Source: an uncultured Kushneria sp.
Lineage (GTDB): Bacteria > Pseudomonadota > Gammaproteobacteria > Pseudomonadales > Halomonadaceae
Assembly (NCBI RefSeq): GCF_947497025.1
Contig: NZ_CANMFC010000001.1
Span: 310,001-374,000, forward strand
Length of the DNA: 64,000 nt
Reading direction: 5' to 3'
Both the position numbers and the translations under genes were made by a program. Below, one piece after another: positions 35,367-43,793 of this stretch. The notes under the pieces were generated by a model, which was not told the origin of the DNA, made no database searches, and saw only the letters and a program-made list of their open reading frames with translations. Each line of letters opens with the position of its first letter. The first letter of the stretch is position 1.

Positions 35367-36044
35367 ATGAAAACGACTGACGCAGACGCACGCACTCGAG
35401 TGGCCCATGACCTGGCGGTCAGTGTGGCCGGTGCCCTCGGGGAAGATCTCGAGCAGCAGGAGCGGGTAACGCTGGTGCTTTCCGGGGGGAGTACGCCCAG
35501 GCCGTTCATGCAGGCGCTGAGCCGGATGCCGCTGCCATGGTCCAGAGTGGATATCACCCTGGCCGATGAGCGCTGGGTGGCGACCGATCACGAGGACAGC
35601 AATGATCGCTTCGTGCGGACGCACATGTTGATCAATGCTGCCGCCGAGGCGCGTTTTCATCCGCTCGTTAACGATGCGCCAACGCCTGAAGAGGGGGCGG
35701 AAGAGGTCGGTCAGCGCCTCACCGCGCTGACCTGGCCTGCCAGTGTCGTGGTGCTGGGCATGGGAGGCGATGGCCATACAGCATCGCTGTTCCCGGACAG
35801 CGCAGAACTTGGTAACGGGCTCGAAAGTGAGGCGCTGGTCATCGCGGCTCATGCGCCAAGCGTTGAACAACCCCGCATCTCCCTGACACGCGATCGCCTC
35901 ATGCGCTCGCATCGTCGCTATCTGCATCTCGGCGGTGCCGATAAAAAAGCCGTGCTGGCGCGTGCCATGGCAGGCAGCGATCAACATGAATTGCCGATCC
36001 GGGCTTTTCTTGATGCGCCGCTGGCACTTTACTGGGCACCGTGA
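35367..36044 (+). CDS. pgl: 6-phosphogluconolactonase
   Basis: This 225-residue DevB/SOL-type enzyme has VLSGGSTPRPFM, LADERWV and GMGGDGHTASLFPD, the standard lactonase motifs. It hydrolyses 6-phosphogluconolactone produced by Zwf. ATG 35367 sits two bases after the zwf stop; a TTG at 35361 is less likely. It is followed by eda after 139 bases. Confidence 0.92.
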   Translation: MKTTDADARTRVAHDLAVSVAGALGEDLEQQERVTLVLSGGSTPRPFMQALSRMPLPWSRVDITLADERWVATDHEDSNDRFVRTHMLINAAAEARFHPLVNDAPTPEEGAEEVGQRLTALTWPASVVVLGMGGDGHTASLFPDSAELGNGLESEALVIAAHAPSVEQPRISLTRDRLMRSHRRYLHLGGADKKAVLARAMAGSDQHELPIRAFLDAPLALYWAP

Positions 36045-36183
36045 CACGATAAAGATCAAGACACGACAAAGCATGTCCCGGTGCGTCAGGCGTTGCCGGG
36101 AAAGGAACAAGTTGGGTCGAGGATGTCTGTTTTCGATCTGTTTAGCGCGGCGCATACCGCCGGGGTGATGATCAGGAGGCTTC

Positions 36184-36846
36184 ATGTCATCGGACAAGCA
36201 GTTACCGTCCACACGTACGACCGAAATTGACAGTATCTGTCAGCGGACCACGGTCATCCCGGTGTTGACCATTCATCGCATCGAAGACGCCGTACCGCTG
36301 TGCCGGGCGCTTTACGAAGGCGGGCTTACCGTACTGGAAGTGACCCTGCGCACCGACTGTGCCATGGAAGCGCTTTATCGCCTGCGTGACGAGTTGCCCG
36401 AAGCCAGCATCGGTGCCGGCACGGTACTCACACCCGCGCAGTATCGGCGTGCAGAAGATGCCGGTGTGGACTTTGTGGTCACCCCCGGTACTACCGATCG
36501 CCTCTACGAGTATGGTATTCAAAGCCCGGTGCCCCTGCTGCCGGGGATTGCAACGGCAACGGAACTCCTGACCGGCTGGCAGTACGGCTATCGTCGCTTC
36601 AAGTTCTTCCCGGCCGAGGCCAGTGGCGGTGTTGGCGCACTCAAGGCGCTTGCAGGCCCCCTGGGAGATGTCCAGTTTTGCCCTACCGGGGGCATTACGC
36701 CCGACAATGCAGCCAACTATTTAAGGCTTCGCAACGTCATGTGTGTCGGCGGTACCTGGGTGACTCCAAAGGAACTGATTGAAAATGAGGACTGGGACGG
36801 CATTCGCGCCATTGCGCGTGAGACCGTGGCCACCATCAAGCACTGA
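36184..36846 (+). CDS. eda: KDPG/KHG aldolase
   Basis: This 220-residue aldolase has ASIGAGTVLTPAQ, VTPGT, LLPGIATATELLTGWQYGY, KFFPAEASGGVGALKAL (with the Schiff-base Lys) and CPTGGITPDNA. It cleaves 2-keto-3-deoxy-6-phosphogluconate to pyruvate and glyceraldehyde-3-phosphate, the last Entner-Doudoroff step. It could also use KDPG derived from the hexuronate genes at the start of the window. GGAGG lies eight bases before the ATG. The upstream edd (6-phosphogluconate dehydratase) is not in the window. Confidence 0.95.
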   Translation: MSSDKQLPSTRTTEIDSICQRTTVIPVLTIHRIEDAVPLCRALYEGGLTVLEVTLRTDCAMEALYRLRDELPEASIGAGTVLTPAQYRRAEDAGVDFVVTPGTTDRLYEYGIQSPVPLLPGIATATELLTGWQYGYRRFKFFPAEASGGVGALKALAGPLGDVQFCPTGGITPDNAANYLRLRNVMCVGGTWVTPKELIENEDWDGIRAIARETVATIKH

Positions 36847-36937
36847 GCACGTTGAATTGGTATCTTGAGTTACCAGACGGCAGGGCATGCATGATCCTGT
36901 CGCTACCGGCTCTCTCGGCAGCCTCGGCTGTTGTTTT

Positions 36938-36966
36938 GCCCGTCTCGTTTGAGGCGGGCTTTTTTT
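36938..36966 (+). terminator. Rho-independent terminator after eda
   Basis: GCCCGTCTC pairs with GAGGCGGGC (one G-U) around GTTT and runs into seven T. Confidence 0.9.
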
Positions 36967-37172
36967 GCGCTGATGGTTGAGAGGTTGCCTTGGCTCCTCC
37001 ATCAATCATCGGGCGTGCGCAGACAGCTTGTCGTCCTGATCCTGCACCTGGCGTATCTGTCACGCCGGCAGTGCTGCCATTTTTGGCCACCTGCAGGGAT
37101 GGGGTGAATGACGCATAAAAAAGGCTGCCCCTTCGAAAACGGGCAGCCTCCGATGCGCATGACCAAGGGAGA

Positions 37173-38036
37173 TCAGGGCACGCGATAGGCGCGCACGGCT
37201 TCCAGCAGGGCGAACCACTCTGGTCGGCTCAGCGTCAGGCCGGCATCGTGTGCCAGTGCCTGCAGCCGGGCAGGGCGAAGCGTTCCCACCACGGCTCTGG
37301 GCTGCCCCGGGATGGTGTGAAGCCAGGCCAGCGCGATACCGGCAGGGCTGACCTGATGGGTGTCGGCCATGGCCTTGAGCATCTGACCCAGCTGGTTTTC
37401 AAAAATGCGCCCACCCCATAGTGGCGAACCGGCAAGGCCCGACATGTTGTCGCGGCGCATGCTGTCCCACATGCCATCAAAGAGCATCTGGCTGCGGGCG
37501 ATCGACATCTCCATCTGCTGACAGGCCAGCGGTGTCTGCATGGCAGCCTGAAGATGCCGCCACTGAGCAGGCAGGAAGTTGGCCACACCAATGCATCCTG
37601 CTCGACCGCTCTCGACAATGGCATCCAGCGCCCGTCCGGTAGCCTCAACGTCCATCAGAGGATCAGGGCGCATGAGCATGAGGGTGTTGATCTGCTCTAT
37701 GCCCAGCTGCTTCAGCGCACGATTGACGACCTCATCGAGATACTCGGGGCGGGTGTCGTAATACTTGGCGCCAAAGCGGTCTTCATTGCGCTGTGCCGGG
37801 ACCACGCCAACACTCATGTCAAACTGAAGCTGTCGGGCCTGACTTTTCGGGAGCTGCCGGATCGCCTGCCCCAGCAGGCCTTCCTGTCCCTTTTCGAGAT
37901 CACTGTGGTCGAACTCGCAAAGCCCCTCTTCGAGGCGCTGCTGAAACCAGCTCGCCAGTGCTTCGGGCGTTTGCAGGCTGTCGTAGTACGGTAGCTGGCG
38001 CAGACCGATCACAAAGGGCGCGGCTGTCATGCTCAT
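37173..38036 (-). CDS. Aldo/keto reductase-like protein lacking catalytic residues
   Basis: This 287-residue protein follows the YdhF-type aldo/keto reductase fold along its length: LDEVVNRALKQLGIEQINTLML, GRALDAIVESGRAGCIGVANF and PAGIALAWLHTIPG. The catalytic tetrad is largely replaced. The usual FDxADIYG segment reads FDHSDLEKG (Tyr lost), the usual TKCGI segment reads DMSVGVV (Lys lost), and the usual IHRPDPLMD segment reads LMRPDPLMD (His lost). It is therefore probably not a standard NADPH reductase, and may bind a sugar or nucleotide or serve a regulatory role. It lies just downstream of the mutarotase-glk pair on the same strand, five bases after the mutarotase stop. Confidence 0.82.
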   Translation of the reverse strand: MSMTAAPFVIGLRQLPYYDSLQTPEALASWFQQRLEEGLCEFDHSDLEKGQEGLLGQAIRQLPKSQARQLQFDMSVGVVPAQRNEDRFGAKYYDTRPEYLDEVVNRALKQLGIEQINTLMLMRPDPLMDVEATGRALDAIVESGRAGCIGVANFLPAQWRHLQAAMQTPLACQQMEMSIARSQMLFDGMWDSMRRDNMSGLAGSPLWGGRIFENQLGQMLKAMADTHQVSPAGIALAWLHTIPGQPRAVVGTLRPARLQALAHDAGLTLSRPEWFALLEAVRAYRVP

Positions 38037-38041
38037 CAGGG

Positions 38042-38911
38042 TTATTCCCGAGCAGAGGTTTCAGGACTTATGTGCATCGACAGGACGTGCTGTGCCCCGG
38101 GAGCAAGCCAGACCGGATCCAGCCGGGTACAGGCCGGTTCGATACAGATGAAGTTCAGGCGTTCACGGTCGGGGATATCGGTCGGCAGCTTGTCGCCCGG
38201 ATGCCAGACAACGGTTGAGTCGCTGCCCTGCTTGGCGATTCTCAGGCGTCTGTGCCCATCATCAAGCACCAGCGGTCGGCTGGAGTGATGGATGCGATCC
38301 AGCGCGCCACGAATTCCCAGTACGCCGGTCTGTTCTGCCTCGGCGTAGTCGGCCAGCTTGTCCAGATAGCGCGCGCCGCCCAGCCCCTCGATACGACACT
38401 GGTGGGTGTCCGGAACTGCAAAATAGGCGTGCAGCGCCTGGGTCAGGCGTATCGGTGTTTCGCCGATGTGTTCGGTCACAAGCTCCATGGCCAGACGCTG
38501 GGCATTGGCATGAATGATCAAACGAGGCGCCAGGGTGTCATGCAACTGCTCTTCGGGCGAAAGATGAATTTCAACGCCACCTTCCACCCCTTCATCAACG
38601 GCGTCGATACGCCAGTTGGCGGTACGAGCAAGGCCGTGCATCGGGCCATTGCCATCTTCGGGCTCGCCAAACCAGGGCCAGCACAGCGGCACACCGCCAC
38701 GTAAAGCCTCCGGCGATGCCTTGGGCGTGGAGGTGGTCCAGAGCCAGCCGCGATCTCCGACCGGCGCGTAATGCAGCAGATGGCCACCATGGCGGGACAG
38801 GACAAGCTGCCCCCAGTCATCGTTGATGACCAGCAGCGAGCGGCCCTGCCAGGTGGCATCACGTTGCCCCTGTGTGGACGACAAAAGCTCGCTCAATGCA
38901 TCCGGGATCAT
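38042..38911 (-). CDS. D-hexose-6-phosphate mutarotase (YeaD/GalM-like)
   Basis: This 289-residue aldose-1-epimerase-fold protein contains LVLSRHGGHLLHYAP, GVPLCWPWFGEPEDG, ALHAYFAVPD and FICIEPACTRLDPV, typical of the YeaD group that interconverts anomers of hexose-6-phosphates. ATG 38911 overlaps the glk stop (ATGA) with GGAGG just before; a longer frame to 38962 is unlikely. Making beta-glucose-6-phosphate available to Zwf would be a sensible job beside glk. Confidence 0.88.
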   Translation of the reverse strand: MIPDALSELLSSTQGQRDATWQGRSLLVINDDWGQLVLSRHGGHLLHYAPVGDRGWLWTTSTPKASPEALRGGVPLCWPWFGEPEDGNGPMHGLARTANWRIDAVDEGVEGGVEIHLSPEEQLHDTLAPRLIIHANAQRLAMELVTEHIGETPIRLTQALHAYFAVPDTHQCRIEGLGGARYLDKLADYAEAEQTGVLGIRGALDRIHHSSRPLVLDDGHRRLRIAKQGSDSTVVWHPGDKLPTDIPDRERLNFICIEPACTRLDPVWLAPGAQHVLSMHISPETSARE

Positions 38912-39870
38912 GTCACCTCCTCGTTGTGCAGTGCTTCGGCGGCGCCCAGCAGTCCGGTCCATTTGGCGGTCACTACCCAGGTCGCAATATCGGCATTGTA
39001 GGGGCTCATGCGCCCCTTGTCGGCAAAGGCCTTGCGAAAATCGCTGATCCGAAGCGTATCAAGAATACGAGGCAGAATCCCCCCGCACAGATAAACGCCG
39101 CCGCGGGCACCCAGGGTCAGTGCCGCATCGCCGGTGGCATCGCCGAGTATCTTGCAAAACCGCAGGACAGCCTGACGGGCCACCGGGTCTTCTTCACTGC
39201 GGGCGGCTTCGCTGACGCAGGCCGGTGTGCTGAGGGCGCAGTCATGGCCTTCGAACTCGCACATGGCAGTGTAGATATCCAGCAGCCCCTGGCCGCACAA
39301 AACGCGCTCGATCGAGACGCGGCCATAGCGGCCTCGAAACCACTGTAGCAGGCGAATTTCGAAGTCATCGACCGGTGCGAAGCTGGCATGGCCGCCTTCA
39401 GCCGATAGTGGAATCCAGAAGCGCTGGCTGGGCGCCAGGCCTGCCAGCCCAAGGCCGGTGCCCGGACCAATGACCAGACGTGCACGACCGGGCTCGCTGT
39501 GGCCGTCGCCCAGGTTGACCAGGTCTTCATCGGGAATATGGGGCAGGCCCAGCGCCATGGCGGTAAAGTCGTTGATGACCTTGAAGTTATCCAGCCCAAG
39601 ACGTTGTTTCATGTCGCTTTTTGAAAAGCGCCATGGATTGTTGGTCATCTTGATTTCATCATCGTGTACCGGGCAGGCAAAGGCCAGACAGGCTTCGATC
39701 GGTCGCTCACCATTAATGCTGGCAAGATAGGCGTTGACCGCATCATCGAGGTTGGCATGATCGGCGCAGGCCAGCGTCTGAATATCGTGCAGATCGAAAG
39801 CGCCGGGGGTCACCAGGGCGAAGCGGGCATTGGTGCCACCGATGTCGCCGACCAGGGCGGGGCGTGTCAT
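38908..39870 (-). CDS. glk: Glucokinase
   Basis: This 320-residue bacterial glucokinase has LVGDIGGTNARFALV (phosphate motif, residues 6-20), KVINDFTAMALGLP with the catalytic Asp, VIGPGTGLGLA and EGGHASFAP. It phosphorylates glucose with ATP to feed Zwf. It heads a minus-strand unit glk, mutarotase, aldo/keto-like protein, divergent from gap. Confidence 0.95.
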   Translation of the reverse strand: MTRPALVGDIGGTNARFALVTPGAFDLHDIQTLACADHANLDDAVNAYLASINGERPIEACLAFACPVHDDEIKMTNNPWRFSKSDMKQRLGLDNFKVINDFTAMALGLPHIPDEDLVNLGDGHSEPGRARLVIGPGTGLGLAGLAPSQRFWIPLSAEGGHASFAPVDDFEIRLLQWFRGRYGRVSIERVLCGQGLLDIYTAMCEFEGHDCALSTPACVSEAARSEEDPVARQAVLRFCKILGDATGDAALTLGARGGVYLCGGILPRILDTLRISDFRKAFADKGRMSPYNADIATWVVTAKWTGLLGAAEALHNEEVT

Positions 39871-40363
39871 GGCGGATGGTACTCCTGAAGTTCTATAAGT
39901 CTTTGAAACAATTCCTGCTCATCGATGCCGCCAGAATATCAGTCATTAGGGCAACACGCTGACGCGAGGTGGCCACACAGAATAAAACATGTCCTATCGT
40001 CAGGACTTTACCGGGTTGCGCCTTGTTTGACACGATTCACCTCTTTTGTAGAAACCATCAGGATGGATCCTCAGTCATGATCGGTCCTGTGATTTATGCG
40101 TCTCTTCTCTCAATGAGGACAGGCTCTGGCGTAATCGGTCGTCCCGGGCCAGACTTGTCCGGGCATCACATGACGCCGAATGGAAAAAACAGGGGGTTCG
40201 CCCGGGCCATCGCGGACACCTGAATGGGCAGGGCTTTACAACAGGACCATTGAGGTCAGAAAAAATGACCCCACGTTAGACATTCAGGGGCCGAAAACCG
40301 AGAGAATTGCGGCTCATTAATCTGTCGGTGATGAGCTTTATCCAAATCGCAGGAGGAGAAAAC
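39871..40363. other. 493-bp divergent intergenic region between glk and gap
   Basis: No convincing gene. The region should hold the promoters of the glk unit and of gap; just before gap it has a strong ribosome-binding site, AGGAGGAGA. A short frame at 39969-40223 has no coding character. No clear operator could be identified. Confidence 0.5.
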
Positions 40364-41365
40364 ATGACGCTTCGTGTCGCAATCAACGGGTTCGGACGTA
40401 TCGGACGTAACACCTTTCGCGCACTTTATGAAAGTGGTTATCGTGACCGTATCGAAGTCGTGGCCATCAATGATCTGGGCGACCCGGCGCTGAACGCGCT
40501 GCTGCTTGAAAACGATAGTACGCACGGCCATTTCAATGCCGATATTACCCATGATGATGAAAGTTTTACCGTCAACGGTGACCGTGTTCGCATTCTCTCC
40601 GAGCGTGATCCAGCCAAACTTCCGTGGGGCGATCTGAATGTGGATCTGGTCATGGAATGCACGGGTATCTTCACCAAGCGCGAGGCCGCGGCCAAGCATA
40701 TCGAAGCCGGTGCCAAGCGGGTTCTGATCTCCGGTCCGAGCGGTGATGCCGATGCCACCATCGTCTTCGGTGTCAACGAGCAGGTGCTGGAAGCCGGCCA
40801 TACGGTGGTTTCCAATGCTTCATGCACTACCAACTGCCTGGCGCCGGTAGCCAAGGCCCTCAACGATACCGTGGGTATCGAGACCGGTCTGATGAATACC
40901 ATCCACGCCTACACCAACGATCAGAACCTGTCGGACGTTTATCACTCCGACCCGTTCCGCGCCCGCAGCGCGACCCAGTCGATGATTCCGACCAAGACCG
41001 GTGCGGCCTCGGCCGTGGCCAAGGTGCTGCCCGAGCTTGATGGCAAGCTGGATGGCTTTGCCATTCGCGTGCCGGTTATCAACGTCTCGGTCGTGGATCT
41101 GACCTTTACGGCTTCTCGCGATACCAGCCGTGACGAGATCAATCAAATCATGCGCGATGCTGCCGCGAAGTCGGGTGTTTTGAACATCAACGAGAAGCCG
41201 CTGGTCTCGATCGATTTCAACCACAACCCCAGCTCTTCGACCTTTGACACCAACCACACACGTGTCAACGGCCGGCTGGTCAAGGTCATGTCCTGGTACG
41301 ACAACGAGTGGGGCTTCTCCAACCGTATGCTCGATACGGCACTGGCCATGGGCAAAACCCTCTAA
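40364..41365 (+). CDS. gap: Glyceraldehyde-3-phosphate dehydrogenase
   Basis: This 333-residue enzyme has the NAD motif [10 protein letters not shown] at the N-terminus, the catalytic [12 protein letters not shown] (Cys about residue 153), the substrate loop [20 protein letters not shown] and [12 protein letters not shown] near the end. It oxidises the glyceraldehyde-3-phosphate produced by Eda. The start at 40364 follows AGGAGGAGA by four bases; an upstream in-frame ATG at 40307 is not needed. It stands alone, ended by a terminator. Confidence 0.96.
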   Translation: MTLRVAINGFGRIGRNTFRALYESGYRDRIEVVAINDLGDPALNALLLENDSTHGHFNADITHDDESFTVNGDRVRILSERDPAKLPWGDLNVDLVMECTGIFTKREAAAKHIEAGAKRVLISGPSGDADATIVFGVNEQVLEAGHTVVSNASCTTNCLAPVAKALNDTVGIETGLMNTIHAYTNDQNLSDVYHSDPFRARSATQSMIPTKTGAASAVAKVLPELDGKLDGFAIRVPVINVSVVDLTFTASRDTSRDEINQIMRDAAAKSGVLNINEKPLVSIDFNHNPSSSTFDTNHTRVNGRLVKVMSWYDNEWGFSNRMLDTALAMGKTL

Positions 41366-41413
41366 TCCGTTTCTCGCAGTACTATTGCAGTACCATTATG
41401 GTATCGCGATATC

Positions 41414-41440
41414 AAAGGACGCCTTCGGGCGTCCTTTTTT
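41414..41440 (+). terminator. Rho-independent terminator after gap
   Basis: AAAGGACGCC pairs with GGCGTCCTTT around a TTCG tetraloop, followed by a short T-tract. Confidence 0.93.
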
Positions 41441-41468
41441 GACCCATCATCGTTTTCAAGGAGGAGAC

Positions 41469-42149
41469 ATGACACAAACACTATTGGCCTTTGATGTGTA
41501 CGGCACATTGATCAATCCGAATGCCATGGCTGAGGTGCTGCGGCCCACGCTGGGCGAACAGGCAGAGAGCGTGGCAGCCCAGTGGCGTGCCAGTCAGTTG
41601 CAGCTTTCCTTTCGTCGCGGGCTCATGGGACGCTACGTTGAATTCTCGGTTTGTACGCGCGATGCCCTTGACGTAGCCATTGCCGCGCAAGAGGTCAATG
41701 TGGACTCAAGTACCCGTGATGACTGGATGGCGGCCTATTCACGCCTGCCCGCCTTTGAAGAAGTCGATGGCGCGCTGGCATCGCTGGTATCTGCCGGCTA
41801 TCGCTGTGTAGCCTTCTCCAATGGCACTGAAAAGGCCATGCAGGAGGTGCTTCAAAATGCAGGGCTGGCCCATCATTTTGAAGCGCTGGTCAGTGTCGAT
41901 GACATCAAGCGCTTCAAGCCTGACCCGGTGGTTTATCACCACCTGTCACGCCGCATGAAGGTGGCTCATGACAATGCCTGGCTGGTCTCGAGCAATAACT
42001 GGGATATTCAGGGCGCGCGCCATGCCGGTTTGAAGGCCGCCTGGATTCATCGTGACCGAACGGCCCTGATAGAAGACCCGTCCCTGGCCCCCAATCTTGA
42101 AGTCGACAAACTGGATGAGCTGACCGATAAGCTTGCGGGCATGCGTTGA
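41469..42149 (+). CDS. Haloacid dehalogenase type II (HAD superfamily)
   Basis: This 226-residue HAD hydrolase has motif I FDVYGTLINP (Asp nucleophile about residue 9), motif II FSNGT, the KRFKPDP lysine and SSNNWDIQGARHAG for motif IV. This is the pattern of L-2-haloacid dehalogenases, where the last motif is usually SSNxWDxxGA. The true substrate could be a phosphate ester. The ATG at 41469 follows GGAGGAG; the longer frame to 41244 would run back through the gap terminator. It is a single gene. Confidence 0.88.
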   Translation: MTQTLLAFDVYGTLINPNAMAEVLRPTLGEQAESVAAQWRASQLQLSFRRGLMGRYVEFSVCTRDALDVAIAAQEVNVDSSTRDDWMAAYSRLPAFEEVDGALASLVSAGYRCVAFSNGTEKAMQEVLQNAGLAHHFEALVSVDDIKRFKPDPVVYHHLSRRMKVAHDNAWLVSSNNWDIQGARHAGLKAAWIHRDRTALIEDPSLAPNLEVDKLDELTDKLAGMR

Positions 42150-42161
42150 TATCGGGTAATG

Positions 42162-42188
42162 ATCAGGGCGTTTATCGGCCCTGATTTT
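42162..42188 (+). terminator. Rho-independent terminator after the HAD gene
   Basis: ATCAGGGC pairs with GCCCTGAT around an 8-nt loop, followed by TTT. It is short-tailed but well placed, 12 bases after the stop. Confidence 0.75.
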
Positions 42189-42392
42189 CGATGTTGACTG
42201 CCCCGGGGAAGACACGGGTGTCGCAGTATGGCGACAATTTAATTGACAAATAACCTGTGTTCTGATCAGTTGGTTATGTTAAGGTTGCGCTCTAAATCAC
42301 ATAAATTGTCAACCTTGAATTAATTATCTGTCCGCGTGCAGCAATGCATCCGAAATGACTGCCGTTCAATGGCAGCAACAGGTCAGCCAGCC

Positions 42393-42713
42393 ATGCCATA
42401 TGTATCCAGGAAACAATGTGTCAGCGGTGTGCATCAGCTTTTGGGGTCAACACTGAGAGATGCACGTCGGGAACGGCAGGGGCGTATCGTTGGTATTGAT
42501 CAGACGCGGGAGCATCCGGTCATCGATGTGATCTGGCAGGGACAGCCCCGCGCCGAGCGCATCATCATTACCTGCGATCAGCTTCGCGATCTGGTCAAGG
42601 CAAGTCTGGCGCGCGCTGCAACAGATCTGCAAAAGACCACTTCGACAGACATCACAGGCGAGCCGTCACACGATAAAAGCCTGATTCTTCTGACCGAGCA
42701 GCGGCGCGCCTGA
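42393..42713 (+). CDS. Hypothetical protein, about 106 residues
   Basis: I do not recognise the family. The central part, VIDVIWQGQPRAERIIITCD, followed by the helical LRDLVKASLARAATDLQK, has the composition of a real small soluble protein, and there is a well-formed terminator just downstream. The start is uncertain: ATG 42393 (MPYVSRKQ) or an in-frame ATG/CTG back to 42336. There is no signal peptide and no Cys motif. The upstream 90 bases are AT-rich and probably contain its promoter. Confidence 0.6.
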   Translation: MPYVSRKQCVSGVHQLLGSTLRDARRERQGRIVGIDQTREHPVIDVIWQGQPRAERIIITCDQLRDLVKASLARAATDLQKTTSTDITGEPSHDKSLILLTEQRRA

Positions 42714-42737
42714 GTCACCCCAGAAATTTCTGTTCCT

Positions 42738-42775
42738 GAAAAGGGGCTTCGCCAGTCATGGTGAGGCCCCTTTTC
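42738..42775. terminator. Terminator after the hypothetical gene
   Basis: GAAAAGGGGC pairs with GCCCCTTTTC around an inner TTCGCCA/TGGTGA region; T- and A-tracts flank both sides. Confidence 0.85.
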
Positions 42776-42880
42776 TCATGATGACCATCAACACAATAAT
42801 ATCAGCATGCGTTATGTCTTCTTATACTGATAACAACAATGAGGTCACATAACGCGTTTATAACAGCACAGGGGAATTTC

Positions 42881-43720
42881 ATGAGAACCATGTTTCTGGG
42901 ACTCGGCATGGGATTGATGCTGGCCAGCGTCAATACCTGGGGGGATGAGGGCACTCCGGGGCGAATGGGCCCGAAGGTTGAAACGCAGACGCTGACCTAT
43001 AGCGTGGACGGCGAGCAGTACACCGGTTATCTGGCCCGTGATACCGAGAAGGAGGGCAAGCGCCCGCTGGTACTGGTGGTCCACGAGTGGTGGGGGCTGA
43101 GCGACTACATTCGACATCGTACCGAGCAGCTGGCTGCGCTGGGCTATGTGGCCTTTGCCGTCGACATGTATGGCAGTGGCAAAACGGCCACGCATCCTGA
43201 TGAGGCCGGCAGCTTTTCAAAGGCGGTCATGAGTGACTGGCCCGGTGCTCGCCACAATCTCGAAACGGCTATCGACGCCCTCAGGGACCAGCAGGGAGTG
43301 GATGCCTCGCGGATGGCCATCATCGGCTACTGTTTCGGCGGCGGTATCGCCCTCAATGCCGCGCTTGATGGCATGCCGTTCAAGGCAGCGGTCAGCTTTC
43401 ACGGCAGTCCGGGGCAGGTGGTGGAAACCCCCAGCCATTTTGATGGGCGGGTCATCATTCAGAATGGCCTGAATGATCAGATGGTGGCGCAGTCGGCGCT
43501 CAAGTCACTGCTGGAGACCTTTGAGAGTGTGGAGACCGATGCCACGCTGATTCAGTACCCCGATGCCATGCACGCCTTTGCCAATCCGTATGCCGATGCA
43601 AAGGCTCGGGAGTTCGATTTGCCGCTGGCCTACAATGCTGCAGCCGATGCTGCCAGCTGGCAGGTCATGCTCAACGTGTTCAACAAGGTGTTTGCCGCGC
43701 CGCAGGCCAGCGCCAAGTAG
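42881..43720 (+). CDS. Dienelactone hydrolase family protein, exported
   Basis: This 279-residue alpha/beta-hydrolase starts at ATG 42881 after AGGGGAATTTC; the longer frame to 42839 is not favoured. Residues 1-21 resemble a signal peptide (LMLASVNTWG). The dienelactone hydrolase motifs are present: VVHEWWGLSDYIRHRT, GYCFGGGIAL (Cys nucleophile) and MHAFANP (His). The acid residue is probably in the NGLNDQM segment. The natural substrate is unknown; these are often broad hydrolases. It is a single gene with a terminator just after. Confidence 0.87.
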   Translation: MRTMFLGLGMGLMLASVNTWGDEGTPGRMGPKVETQTLTYSVDGEQYTGYLARDTEKEGKRPLVLVVHEWWGLSDYIRHRTEQLAALGYVAFAVDMYGSGKTATHPDEAGSFSKAVMSDWPGARHNLETAIDALRDQQGVDASRMAIIGYCFGGGIALNAALDGMPFKAAVSFHGSPGQVVETPSHFDGRVIIQNGLNDQMVAQSALKSLLETFESVETDATLIQYPDAMHAFANPYADAKAREFDLPLAYNAAADAASWQVMLNVFNKVFAAPQASAK

Positions 43721-43736
43721 ATCAGCGCCACTCGTT

Positions 43737-43777
43737 AAAAGGGGCCGGCACGGTGCATACCGTGCCGGCCCCTTTTT
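43737..43777. terminator. Bidirectional terminator between the dienelactone hydrolase gene and pncB
   Basis: An 18-bp perfect stem, AAAAGGGGCCGGCACGGT with its complement, closes a GCAT loop, with T- and A-tracts on each side. The flanking genes converge. Confidence 0.95.
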
Positions 43778-43793
43778 CTGATCGCCTTGCGGA

